Below, in pieces: positions 1 to 8,620 of a DNA stretch of 14,563 nt. The translations under genes were made by a program, and so were the position numbers. This stretch comes from Deltaproteobacteria bacterium (GTDB lineage: Bacteria; Desulfobacterota; Binatia; UBA9968; CAXXLF01). Each line of letters starts with the position of its first letter. Position 1 is the first letter of the stretch. The notes below the pieces were generated by a model. That model was not told the origin of the DNA, made no database searches, and was given only the letters and a program-made list of their open reading frames with translations. The stretch spans positions 1 through 14,563 of the forward strand of contig JACZXR010000013.1 of assembly GCA_022571535.1 (NCBI GenBank), read 5' to 3'.

Positions 1-610
1 CGGTCGGGACGTATCTTTCGAGGATATCGAGGAACATTTCGGAGTGCTTCTCGTCTGCCTTACTGTGGGCGACAAAGTTGGGCATCTGTTCCGGTTTAAA
101 CCCCAGGTCTCGGGCCCAGCTTTTTGAAAGCCGGGTGCAATTGCCCCCGCCGATGTCGCCTAGGAGCCGATCGTCGTTGGTCCATTCGGCGATTGTGGAT
201 GCTGACAGGGCCTCCTGCCAGGGCCGATTACGTGCGATCCACCACCAGGCGTAAATCGCCGCCTGGGTCGTCGGGAGAGGTTGGGCATCAATGACCTCCT
301 CTTCGCTAAGACCTACCTCGCTCCCCTGACGGAAGATAAGGTCCAAGTGTCCCACGGGCGAGTAGTCGTCTTCCACCAGCTCCTCGTATTCGTGAGAGAG
401 AATCCTCTGTTTTACGATCATCTCCGGGCAGTTGGCTGCGACTTGCGGCCAGTAGTTACGCCGTTGGCGGACGTAGAGGCCGAGTTGCAGGAGGTAGAGT
501 CTTGCCCTTTCCCGGGTTACCGTCACAGAGTAGAACTGTTGCATTTCGGGCGAAAGGAAAAGCCCCCTGACAACATCACCGAGCTTTTTGTGCCATTCTT
601 TTAGTTGCAT
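1..610 (-). CDS. Haem-oxygenase-like (HDO) iron-containing redox enzyme, C-terminus off the window
   Basis: The reading frame starts at ATG 608-610 and stays open to the left edge, giving 203 residues with no stop, so the C-terminus is missing. An AAGGAG ribosome binding site lies about nine bases upstream. The translation (MQLKEWHKKLGDVVRG...) has the all-helical look of the TenA/PqqC/haem-oxygenase-like fold. Likely metal ligands are E77 or E80, H88, E142, and H182/D186/H189; the last three have the H-x3-D-x2-H spacing of CADD-type di-iron proteins. Family members oxidise small amines, amino acids or fatty acids, or act on pABA or N-hydroxylated substrates; the substrate here is unknown. 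It follows the DHDPS-family gene by 21 bp and is probably co-transcribed with it. The family call is fairly secure from motif spacing; the exact reaction is not predicted. Confidence 0.72.
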   Translation of the reverse strand, partial: MQLKEWHKKLGDVVRGLFLSPEMQQFYSVTVTRERARLYLLQLGLYVRQRRNYWPQVAANCPEMIVKQRILSHEYEELVEDDYSPVGHLDLIFRQGSEVGLSEEEVIDAQPLPTTQAAIYAWWWIARNRPWQEALSASTIAEWTNDDRLLGDIGGGNCTRLSKSWARDLGFKPEQMPNFVAHSKADEKHSEMFLDILERYVPT

Positions 611-631
611 CAGTGCGTCTCCTTGGAAAGG

Positions 632-1534
632 CTATCCCTTAGTTTCCATTGCCGCCTGGAGAGCGGTCTCCAGCCTTCTCCGGTCGGCGGCAGGCAGATC
701 CTTGGTTGGCCATCGCGGGAAAGAGCGAACGGGAAGCCCCCGTAGCCGGAGTGATTCCCGCAGGGCGGAGCGACCGAACTGCCTTGCCAGATCCGCCACT
801 GTGCCAGTGAATTCGATCACCTGCCCTTGCAGGCGCACGGCATCCTCTAATTTCCTCTCTTCAATAGCGTGCCAAAGCTTTACCAACAGTTCCGGGATGG
901 CAACCGTGAGAGGATGGATGCTACCCGCAAGGCCCCAGAGTACCCCAGGCATGAGGTAGACTGCAGAGCCCGAGAAGACCGCGCAAGAGGGAGGCAGGGC
1001 TCGGACAAACGAGAGCTGTTGGTCCAAAGGGATGAAAGACATCTTGATTCCACAGATGTCCGGAATCTCTTTGGTGAGCTTGACAGTCCACGCAGCGGTC
1101 ATACGATAACCGCTGTTGACGGCGTTGTTGTAAATAAAAAGGGGATGGCGGACAGCTTCATAGATCGCCGTATAATGGGCAAAGACCTCGTCATCCGAAT
1201 GTTCAAAATAGTAGGGGGGGACCACGGCTACGGCCGGGGCTCCCTTTTCCACTGCGTCTTTTGCCAGTGCTATAGTTGTGGGCGTGTCGGCGCATCCCAC
1301 GTGGATGGTGGTGGGGATTCGACCCCCCACGGTCTCTAAGACCACCCTCGCGATCTCCTTCCTCTCATCCGGGCTCAGTGCGGGTCCCTGTCCAAAGGTG
1401 CCCAGGGCAAACAGTCCGTGGACGCCAGCGTTCAGATAGAAGCGAGTCAGTTCTCGAATTCCGTCATGGTCAACCTCGCCGGAATCAGTGAACGGAGTTG
1501 GCAGCGGGATAACAATACCGTTTAAGCGTGGCAT
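632..1534 (-). CDS. Dihydrodipicolinate synthase (DapA/NAL) family aldolase or lyase, probably not a true DHDPS
   Basis: The protein has 300 residues, the usual size of this TIM-barrel family of class I pyruvate-dependent aldolases. It begins RLNGIVIPLPTPFTDSGEVD, the typical N-terminal strand. The Schiff-base lysine is K164 in CGIKMSF and the catalytic tyrosine is Y135 in IYNNAVNSG. The GTTGE signature reads GTFGQ (residues 45-49), so the second threonine of the DHDPS proton relay is phenylalanine. The arginine that binds the aspartate-semialdehyde carboxylate in YNVPSRTG is replaced (YNNAVNSG). A lysine-pathway role is therefore unlikely; a 2-keto acid or sugar-acid lyase or hydratase-aldolase is more likely. 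The start is well supported by AAAGGAGG five bases before the ATG. It heads a two-gene minus-strand unit with the HDO enzyme, so the two may act on related metabolites (inference). Confidence 0.88.
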   Translation of the reverse strand: MPRLNGIVIPLPTPFTDSGEVDHDGIRELTRFYLNAGVHGLFALGTFGQGPALSPDERKEIARVVLETVGGRIPTTIHVGCADTPTTIALAKDAVEKGAPAVAVVPPYYFEHSDDEVFAHYTAIYEAVRHPLFIYNNAVNSGYRMTAAWTVKLTKEIPDICGIKMSFIPLDQQLSFVRALPPSCAVFSGSAVYLMPGVLWGLAGSIHPLTVAIPELLVKLWHAIEERKLEDAVRLQGQVIEFTGTVADLARQFGRSALRESLRLRGLPVRSFPRWPTKDLPAADRRRLETALQAAMETKG

Positions 1535-1635
1535 CTTATCCTCCTTTGTCTTTACTTTTTCTTGATCCCAAGGGTCGGGCAGAATCTATCACAAAATACA
1601 CGCCTGATGAAACCTAAGAGACTTCTCGGATCATA

Positions 1636-1671
1636 GGACCTATCCTTTGGTAAGGATAAGACCGTAGGTCC
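1636..1671. repeat. Inverted repeat in the divergent intergenic region
   Basis: TATCCTT (1641-1647) and AAGGATA (1652-1658) form a 7-bp stem with a TGGT loop. GGACC (1636-1640) and GGTCC (1667-1671) can close an outer stem around an asymmetric bulge; alternatively GGACCTA pairs with TAGGTCC. TAGGACCTA (1634-1642) is itself palindromic. It sits between the divergent aldolase and addB starts, so it could be an operator or a leader hairpin. No U-tract follows on either strand, which argues against an intrinsic terminator. Confidence 0.5.
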
Positions 1672-1701
1672 CTCATACTCTGAAAAGAGGGGCGGTTTCA
1701 A
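1672..1701 (-). promoter_or_regulatory. Candidate sigma70-type promoter for the aldolase/HDO unit
   Basis: On the minus strand TTGAAA (1701-1696) is separated by 18 bases from TATGAG (1677-1672), a fair match to -35 and -10 boxes. Transcription would start near 1665, placing the inverted repeat at 1636-1671 around the start of a leader of about 130 bases. GGTTTCAA also occurs twice in direct orientation (1694-1701 and 1723-1730), which could be a regulator site. Short matches like this arise by chance, so this is a weak call. Confidence 0.22.
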
Positions 1702-1766
1702 CATTCCGGAGGTAGCCCTGCAGGTTTCAAAGAAATCGCTGGAATCAAGAGAGGGGTAAGCCTAAA

Positions 1767-4700
1767 ATGGGAGCATTCTCGGATCCTTATTCCTTAGTGC
1801 TCATGCAAGTTATTTTAGGACCGTTCCATCCACACTTAGAAAACGCTCTGGCGGATGAGATCCTTGGCTATAGAAAGACGGACCTTTTGTGCCCTCTCAT
1901 GGTCCTGGTCCCTTCCGTTTCTCTTCGTCGCCGGATCAAGGTTCTCCTGACCAACGAGCATCGCCTTAGTTTTCTCAACCTTCATATCCTGACCTTCCAT
2001 CAGCTCTCCCTTCGCCTGTTTGAAGAGGCTCACGGGACAAACGGTTTGAGTCTCAGAGACGATGCCTTTCTCGAGGAGGTCTTGAGGCAGATTATCCGGA
2101 TGGGACAGCCCGGCACTTCAGCCTTTTCCGGCATAGATGAAAGAGTAAGGGGCTGCGCTGCATTGGAGCAGACCCTCAGGGATCTCAAAGACGGGATGGT
2201 TGAGCTTTCTCCAACCATCGAGGCTTTGAATGAGGGCCATTTTGGTCGTCAGAACCAAAAAAAAATTTCAGAACTCTTTGTTCTCTTTGACACCTTCCTC
2301 ACTTGCTGCAAGGAAAGGAGAATCAGGGACTATTCCGACCTGGACATCCAGGTTATCGAGCAGGTTCATTCATCGGAATTTCTCAAGCAGTTTAGACAAA
2401 TTTTCTACTACGGCTTCTACGATCTGACGCAAGTTCAGGTCGACCTGTTCCGGTCCATTGCGCGCCAATATCCGACTACGCTGCTGTTCCCCCTTGTCCG
2501 ACGCCATCCGGGGTGGACCTTTGCCGAGCGCTTTTTCGAAAGGTACGTCCAGGGCCTGGCCGGTGATGCCTCACAGACCGTGAATTTGGCGGGGGGCTCG
2601 AAGACGGGCCGGCTTGCCTCCCACCCTGGCATCCTCCCTCTTTTCGTGGATGAGCCTGGCGGGCTTAATGAACCTGTGTCAGAGAATCTCCGCACCACGA
2701 TCTTGAGCTGCTTCGGCGCGCGCGACGAGGTGACGACTGTGGCAAAGGAGATACTCCGGTTGGTCTCCGATGAGGGCATAGCCTTTGGTGAAATTGGAGT
2801 GGTGGCACGAGATCTAGAAGCTTATGTCCCATGGCTCAAGGAAGCCTTCACGGAACATGGCATCCCCATTACCACCACGGCCCAGGAGCCTCTAGTCCAG
2901 TTTCCAATGGTGAAAGCCGTGCTGCTCCTCATCACCCTGGCATCCAGGGACTATCTCCGTTCTCACCTCGTCGATCTGGTTTCTTCTCCTTTCTTTAACA
3001 TCCGTTCTTTCTGCCCGGACGGACTCACGCCTCGTCCCGACCTCTGGGATCTTTTTACCCGGCGCATGGGGATTACCAAGGGGCTGTCTGGATGGCGCAG
3101 GCTGGAAAGACACTTGAACAGAGATTTAATCCTGACGGAAGCCGAGTACGAAAATGAAGCACTCAGGACATTAACCGTTTCCGCCAGTCAAGTTCGCATA
3201 CTCTGGGATCTATTTACCAACCTCTACGAGGATCTGGAGTCCTTGCCGAGGGAAGCCTCTTGGAGCCAGTACGTCAGTGCCTGGAAAGGGCTGTTGCAAA
3301 AATACCTGGAGATCTCCAATGGAACAAAAACTCAGGGTCCATCGCAGGAAGATCAGGTCAGGGCGGAGGTTCTCAATACCCTTGAGCGGCTTGTCGGTCT
3401 GGATGTCATCAACACAAAAATATCTCTGGTGCATTTTATCCAGACTTATCGGCGCCTGTTGGATCGGTCCTCCATTCCGCTATCGGACTGGAATGTGGAC
3501 GGTGTGGCCGTAGAGGATGTTATGACGACTCGGGGAGTACCTTTTCGGGTGCTCTTTATCTTGGGTTTAAACGAGGGCACCTTCCCTCGCACCATCCGGG
3601 AAGACGCCTTCCTGAGGGATCGGCATCGACGGGTCCTGGAGACGGTATTGGGATACAAAGTCAGTGAAAAGCTCGCCGCGTTCGACGAAGAAAAACTCCT
3701 CTTTACCTTGCTTGTAGGGGCTGCAAGAGAACGTCTTTACTGCCTGTACCAGCGCTCGGATGAAAGCGGAAGGGCCTTGATTCCTTCCTGGTATCTGGGG
3801 GAGCTTCGTCGCTCCTTGGGGAAAGGTGAGGCCAGCTCCTTATTGAGGGAAACGGTCGTTCCGCGGGGGATCACGGAAAAGCGGCAGATAGAGCCATTCA
3901 ACCGGCACGAGTTGCTGCTTCCCCAGGAACTTGCAGTCTGGTTGAGCCTGGAGTCCCGAGACCCGCTCCCACTCATCGAGCGCTTCTCGGACTCAGGAAA
4001 TATTTACCGGCGTGGGCATCTAGCGATAGAATCTCTGGAGGACACAGGAGGGAGCCTTGCTGAATACGACGGGACCGTTGGGCTACTGCCAGAATTTTGG
4101 AATCGTCTTCGAGATCGGGGCGTCTCCCCGAGTGCGCTGGAGCGCTATGCCCTCTGTCCGTTTCAGTTCTATGCGCGTAATATTTTAAGGCTCGGACGGC
4201 TGGACCGCCCGGAAGAGATCACCGGTCTCAGTCCCTCCGACACGGGTGAGCTTGCACATCTCATCTTGAAATTATTCTACCAGGAGCTTATCGACCGGGG
4301 CTATTTTGCCTCCAACGAATCCCCGCTGGATGTTCAAAGGACCCTGGCGGCATGTGCTCAGCGGGTCTTCTCTGAATTTGAGTCGGAGAGGCCGGTGGGG
4401 TATCGGCTTGCCTGGGAGATTTCTCAGGAGGCACTTACGGAGTTGCTGGGGCAGGTAGTGGAACGGGACTGCAAGGAACTATTTCAATCGGGTTATCGTC
4501 CTCTTGCGGTTGAGATCGAGGCCAAGGGGCAGTTGGAAGACCGATGGCCGGCTCCGCTGAAGGGCCTCAGCATTCACGGTCGTATGGACCGAATCGATTA
4601 TTTGGCTGATAAAAACCATTATCGGGTAATCGATTACAAGTATAAATCAACTCCAAGTCAGTCCACAGAGGACAACAATCTCAGCCGCTCCGCCCTGCGC

Positions 4701-5132
4701 GGTCAGCGGCTGCAGCCCCCGTTTTATCTCCTCCTGGGAAAACGTTTTGCAACCCAGCACAATAAAGGAGCGGCGGATCCAACAATTGAGGCTGCATTTT
4801 ATTTTCTTGCGCCGGATTGGCCAAAGGGTCCTCTCGTTTCCGAGACCTTTCCTCCTGAGGGCTGGGATGGATCACTGGGTTCGGGACTGAAGGAGACCCT
4901 CTCTCTTCTTCTCAAGGGAATTCAACAGGGCCAATTTTTTATCCATCCAGGTTCACATTGTGAGCACTGTGAGGTCTCAGAACTCTGCCGGAAAAACCAC
5001 CTGCCCTCCAGGTGGCGAGCGGATAACGATCCCAGAACGCAATCGTTTCGCAAGCTACGGCAAAAAAACCTGAAAAAGGAGGAGGTGGATCGAGAAAAGA
5101 AGCCTCGTCAAACGAAGGGAAAAGAGACATGA
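1767..5132 (+). CDS. addB: AddB-like helicase-nuclease subunit (PD-(D/E)XK nuclease with Fe-S cluster)
   Basis: This 1121-residue protein is the B subunit of an AddAB-type complex that resects DNA double-strand ends for RecA-dependent repair. The N-terminal half is a degenerate superfamily 1 helicase: the Walker A site reads GPFHPHLENAL with no GKT/S, while GLNEGTFPR (600-608) matches the late helicase motif of AddB proteins. The C-terminal nuclease shows H831 (GELAH), D941 (GRMDRID), and D956-Y957-K958 (VIDYKYK). C797, C1065, C1068 and C1074 fit the 4Fe-4S staple of AddB/Cas4 nucleases. The tail is strongly basic. Start 1767 is chosen because GAGAGGGG lies ten bases upstream; ATG 1803 (MQVILGPF) fits the family N-terminus but has no ribosome site. 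The stop overlaps the addA start by 4 bp, implying translational coupling. Confidence 0.93.
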   Translation: MGAFSDPYSLVLMQVILGPFHPHLENALADEILGYRKTDLLCPLMVLVPSVSLRRRIKVLLTNEHRLSFLNLHILTFHQLSLRLFEEAHGTNGLSLRDDAFLEEVLRQIIRMGQPGTSAFSGIDERVRGCAALEQTLRDLKDGMVELSPTIEALNEGHFGRQNQKKISELFVLFDTFLTCCKERRIRDYSDLDIQVIEQVHSSEFLKQFRQIFYYGFYDLTQVQVDLFRSIARQYPTTLLFPLVRRHPGWTFAERFFERYVQGLAGDASQTVNLAGGSKTGRLASHPGILPLFVDEPGGLNEPVSENLRTTILSCFGARDEVTTVAKEILRLVSDEGIAFGEIGVVARDLEAYVPWLKEAFTEHGIPITTTAQEPLVQFPMVKAVLLLITLASRDYLRSHLVDLVSSPFFNIRSFCPDGLTPRPDLWDLFTRRMGITKGLSGWRRLERHLNRDLILTEAEYENEALRTLTVSASQVRILWDLFTNLYEDLESLPREASWSQYVSAWKGLLQKYLEISNGTKTQGPSQEDQVRAEVLNTLERLVGLDVINTKISLVHFIQTYRRLLDRSSIPLSDWNVDGVAVEDVMTTRGVPFRVLFILGLNEGTFPRTIREDAFLRDRHRRVLETVLGYKVSEKLAAFDEEKLLFTLLVGAARERLYCLYQRSDESGRALIPSWYLGELRRSLGKGEASSLLRETVVPRGITEKRQIEPFNRHELLLPQELAVWLSLESRDPLPLIERFSDSGNIYRRGHLAIESLEDTGGSLAEYDGTVGLLPEFWNRLRDRGVSPSALERYALCPFQFYARNILRLGRLDRPEEITGLSPSDTGELAHLILKLFYQELIDRGYFASNESPLDVQRTLAACAQRVFSEFESERPVGYRLAWEISQEALTELLGQVVERDCKELFQSGYRPLAVEIEAKGQLEDRWPAPLKGLSIHGRMDRIDYLADKNHYRVIDYKYKSTPSQSTEDNNLSRSALRGQRLQPPFYLLLGKRFATQHNKGAADPTIEAAFYFLAPDWPKGPLVSETFPPEGWDGSLGSGLKETLSLLLKGIQQGQFFIHPGSHCEHCEVSELCRKNHLPSRWRADNDPRTQSFRKLRQKNLKKEEVDREKKPRQTKGKET

Positions 5133-8100
5133 CGGATCGTCCTGAATGTGCAGAGCGACCCGATCTTGGTGATCGGCCGGATCGCGAACTGGCGGCGACC
5201 ACCTTTGATCGTAATGTAGTGGTCACGGCAGGGGCGGGAACAGGTAAGACCACCTTGCTTGTGGATCGCCTGGTACATTTGCTGATGCGCAATCCGGAAC
5301 CGCTGAAGATCACTGAAATCGTGGCTCTGACCTTCACTAATAAGGCCGCAAACGAGATGAAGCTTCGCCTCCGGGAACGCCTCCAATCCTATCTTGGAGT
5401 CCGGTTGGATAGGGCTCCAGCCGACAAGAATGAGGAAAAGACTCAAGGAGAGGTTGGTTCCCTTATTGCAAGATACCGTCTGACTAAAGACCAGGTCGAT
5501 TCTCGAGCCAGAGAGGCCCTCCGCCACATCGAGCGAAGCGGGATAGGCACCGTTCACAGTTTTGCCGCTACCCTGCTCAGACTCTACCCCATGGAGGTTG
5601 GGCTGGACCCGCAGTTCCGTGAAGACGACGGCGCGTGGTTTGAGCGTTACTTCGATGAGAGCTGGGCTGTCTGGTTGGATCAGGAGCTGTCTGCCCAAGG
5701 GGATCGAAGGGAAGACTGGAAACAGATCCTGAGGAAAATTCCGTTGAGCAAGATGCGAGACTTTGCCTTCTCCTTATGCTCGGAGACCGTTCAGCTTGAC
5801 CGGCTTGGGCATCACTCCCTGGATGGAGGGATTCCCCCAACTATAAGGAAGTGGCTGGAGGAGCTGGAAGAAAAGGCCGCAACCCTCCTCAGGATACACC
5901 CTGATGGTAAACTCCAGATCGATAAGCTTACGGCTATTTCCCATAAAATTATCTGCGAGGTTTTGGCGCGCGGCGAACTCGCGGAGGGCGGGCTGGAAGA
6001 AGAGAAGGCATTTCTGGCAGAGAAAGAACCAAGTCAGGTAAAGGCGTGGAGTGGGAGTGAATTCGAGCAGGCGAGGGAGCTGGTGCGTGTGGCAAAACGC
6101 CTCTGCCAGGTTGATGAGAAGCTAACGCGCCGGCTCTGCGGCCTTCTCATCCCGTTCGCCGAGAGTTGCCGTGAGGGTTTCGTTAATGAAGGCTTTGTCT
6201 CGTTTGATGGATTGCTGGTCCGGGCAAGGGACCTCGTTCGCGACCACTTGCCCGTACGCGAAGAGTTAAAGCAGCAGTTCAAAGCAATCCTGGTTGACGA
6301 GTTTCAGGATACCGATCCCATTCAATACGAAATTCTCCTCTATCTGGCCGAGCAGGTTGGACTGAATGCGCGGCATTGGAGTGCGGTCAAGTTGACACCT
6401 GGCAAGATCTTTGTGGTGGGCGATCCCAAACAGTCCATTTACGCCTTCCGTAGGGCCGACATCGAGGCCTACTTGAAAGTCGTTCAGGAAATCATCAAGG
6501 CACAAAACGGCATCGAATGCCGGCTTACCACCAATTTCAGGAGCCACTCAGGTATTCTGAACGTCGTGAACGGCGTCTTTGCATCGTTGATCCGTGCACG
6601 AGAAGGATTACAACCTTCCTACGTACCCATTCTTTCCCCTGAATCCAGCGGGACCGACGGAACGATCGGCCCCAACTCTTTACCTTTTCGAAACGTAGAG
6701 ATCCGTAGAGTCGAGCCCAAAGATGGGAGGGCAAACGCGGATCTTGCGCGCAGGCTGGAGGGGGAATGCCTGGCCCGCTGGCTTGAGGAGGAAGTCCTTG
6801 GCAAGGCCACGGTGCTGGACCGGGATCGGAATCCAGTACCGGTAGAGGCCAAAGACGTAGCCATCCTTTTGAGAACATTAGCGAACGTCCATCAGTACCT
6901 GGAACCGCTTCGAAGGAGGGGAATTAGGTATGTGGTGGAAGGGGAGAGGCACTTCTATGCCGCACAGGAGGTGATCGACGCCGTGAACCTTCTGCGTGTG
7001 GTGGAGACCCCCTACGATAGGTCCGCCCTGGTGGGCCTTTTGCGCTCACCGGTGGGGGGACTGAAGGATAAGGAGATCTATCAACTCCACTGCCATGGCC
7101 TGCTAGACTACCGCAGAGTGGAACTGTGGGAGGAAGGTGCGAAGAAAGAGTTTGGCCCGCTCATCAAGGACCTCTATGAGATCCTTAACAAGCTCCATGC
7201 GGAGACGCGCAAACTCCCGGTCGGGGAGGCGGTATCGCGCGTCTTTGCCAAGCTTCCGGTTAAAATCCTGGCTGCTCGTTCTTTTAATGGCGAACAGGCG
7301 GTCGCTAATTTGGAAAAGATTCGTCAGCAAGCAGAGCTGATGGGACGACAAGGGTTGGGGACCCTTAAGGAAGTGATCGCGATGCTCCAGCGTCGGGTGA
7401 CGGATGTAAAAGAGGAGGGAGAGAGCGCCCTCGCAGAAGAAAACGTCGACGCTGTCCGGATCCTCAGCGTTCACAAAGCCAAGGGACTGGAATTCCCCGT
7501 CGTGGTTCTTGCCGGTTGTCATGGGGAAATGAATCGCCGGGATGATGATCAAGAGGTGGAATATGATTGGTCCACGGATCTTGTGGGCTTACAGGTGGGA
7601 GGCCACTGGAATTTATCCGGAATTTACCTGGCGGAGAAAAGAAGACTCCGGGATAGAGAGGAGCAAAAGAGGGTGCTCTATGTAGCCATGACGCGGGCCC
7701 GAGAGCACCTGACGGTTTCCTGCGCCGCTACGGCCAGAAGAGGCGGTGGGAGTTTTCTCTCCATGCTGGAAGAGGCCGTTGGGGAATTGACCCTCTCACA
7801 CGGAACGGGAATCGTCCCTTCTGGAACCGGGCACATTAGGATCAAGGTGTTGGTGGAGTCCCTTGAGCCTCCGAAGCAGGACCGAGCGGAAGGCAGGAAG
7901 AAACTGCGCGAATTTGATTGGACGGCGTATGCTGATTTATGGGGTCGGCGGATCAACTATTTTAAGAAAGCCATCCGTACCCCGCTTTTTGTGACGCCTA
8001 CATTGCTCAAGGCAAGGGAGGAAGAGGTGACCGAAGGGGCTCCTCAGAGTGAAAGAAGGTCTGGGACCAGGGAACAGGCTCTTCTCATTGGAGATTTTGC

Positions 8101-8560
8101 CCACAAATTTCTTCAGCATTGGGATTTTTCGGTGAACCCGGAAACCTTTCGTGACAGGCTCCAGTCCTTTATGACCCGCTATCCATTGGAGGGACTGGAT
8201 CGAAATGGGTCGGCCATTCAAGCAGAGCTTGAAGAGATGTTCCGGGGGTTTTTTAGCTCTCCAGCCTATGAGGAGTTACGGACCTCGCAGATCCTCGGGC
8301 GAGAGGTCCCTCTGCTTATCCCATGGAAGGCACAGGTGATGGAAGGAGTCATAGATGTACTTTACGAAAAGGAGGGCAACCTCTATCTGGCTGATTACAA
8401 AACAGATCGTGTTCAAAGGAAGGATCTCTCCTCTGTGATGGAGCGCTATTATCACCAAGCCGAGATCTACTCTGAGGCCGTCTGCCGCAGCCTGCAAAGG
8501 GATGTGAAGGGATTCAAGTTAATTTTCTTGAGACTAGGCGAAGCGATTCAGGTTTTATGA
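5129..8560 (+). CDS. addA: AddA-like UvrD-family helicase-exonuclease
   Basis: This 1143-residue protein is the motor subunit of the AddAB-type helicase-nuclease. The superfamily 1A motifs are intact and in order: Walker A GAGTGKTT (35-42, K40), VDEFQDTD (389-396) with catalytic D390/E391, GDPKQSIYAFR, TTNFRSH (467-473), SVHKAKGLEFP (780-790) and YVAMTRAREHL (motif VI, R856/R858). The C-terminal RecB-type nuclease has H992 (GDFAH), D1076 (GVIDVL) and D1089-Y1090-K1091 (ADYKTD). Both the helicase and the nuclease should therefore be active, with AddB supplying the second nuclease. The N-terminus carries a short charged stretch with three (D/E)RP(D/E) units before the helicase core. It starts within the last codons of addB (ATGA overlap), as expected for subunits made in equal amounts. 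No Chi-recognition specificity can be read from the sequence. Confidence 0.95.
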   Translation: MTDRPECAERPDLGDRPDRELAATTFDRNVVVTAGAGTGKTTLLVDRLVHLLMRNPEPLKITEIVALTFTNKAANEMKLRLRERLQSYLGVRLDRAPADKNEEKTQGEVGSLIARYRLTKDQVDSRAREALRHIERSGIGTVHSFAATLLRLYPMEVGLDPQFREDDGAWFERYFDESWAVWLDQELSAQGDRREDWKQILRKIPLSKMRDFAFSLCSETVQLDRLGHHSLDGGIPPTIRKWLEELEEKAATLLRIHPDGKLQIDKLTAISHKIICEVLARGELAEGGLEEEKAFLAEKEPSQVKAWSGSEFEQARELVRVAKRLCQVDEKLTRRLCGLLIPFAESCREGFVNEGFVSFDGLLVRARDLVRDHLPVREELKQQFKAILVDEFQDTDPIQYEILLYLAEQVGLNARHWSAVKLTPGKIFVVGDPKQSIYAFRRADIEAYLKVVQEIIKAQNGIECRLTTNFRSHSGILNVVNGVFASLIRAREGLQPSYVPILSPESSGTDGTIGPNSLPFRNVEIRRVEPKDGRANADLARRLEGECLARWLEEEVLGKATVLDRDRNPVPVEAKDVAILLRTLANVHQYLEPLRRRGIRYVVEGERHFYAAQEVIDAVNLLRVVETPYDRSALVGLLRSPVGGLKDKEIYQLHCHGLLDYRRVELWEEGAKKEFGPLIKDLYEILNKLHAETRKLPVGEAVSRVFAKLPVKILAARSFNGEQAVANLEKIRQQAELMGRQGLGTLKEVIAMLQRRVTDVKEEGESALAEENVDAVRILSVHKAKGLEFPVVVLAGCHGEMNRRDDDQEVEYDWSTDLVGLQVGGHWNLSGIYLAEKRRLRDREEQKRVLYVAMTRAREHLTVSCAATARRGGGSFLSMLEEAVGELTLSHGTGIVPSGTGHIRIKVLVESLEPPKQDRAEGRKKLREFDWTAYADLWGRRINYFKKAIRTPLFVTPTLLKAREEEVTEGAPQSERRSGTREQALLIGDFAHKFLQHWDFSVNPETFRDRLQSFMTRYPLEGLDRNGSAIQAELEEMFRGFFSSPAYEELRTSQILGREVPLLIPWKAQVMEGVIDVLYEKEGNLYLADYKTDRVQRKDLSSVMERYYHQAEIYSEAVCRSLQRDVKGFKLIFLRLGEAIQVL

Positions 8561-8620
8561 TATAAAATATCTTGTTGCCACCGCTTTTAGATAGAAGTCA
8601 CTAGGAGGCGAGGTGAAATT

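Noticed and set aside
281..604. 107-codon plus-strand open frame at the left end
   Set aside because: The minus strand here encodes the HDO protein with a strong ribosome site and metal-ligand pattern; the plus frame is its shadow.
869..1339. 156-codon plus-strand open frame inside the aldolase gene
   Set aside because: It is the complement of conserved aldolase motifs, low in hydrophobic pattern and without a ribosome site.
5108..5698. 196-codon minus-strand open frame inside addA
   Set aside because: It is antisense to the well-supported Walker A region of AddA and shows no recognisable domain.
8528..8568. Possible promoter TTGAGA/TATAAA for the holin-like gene
   Set aside because: The spacing is 27 bases, too long for a sigma70 promoter; only the AT-rich -10-like box is noted.
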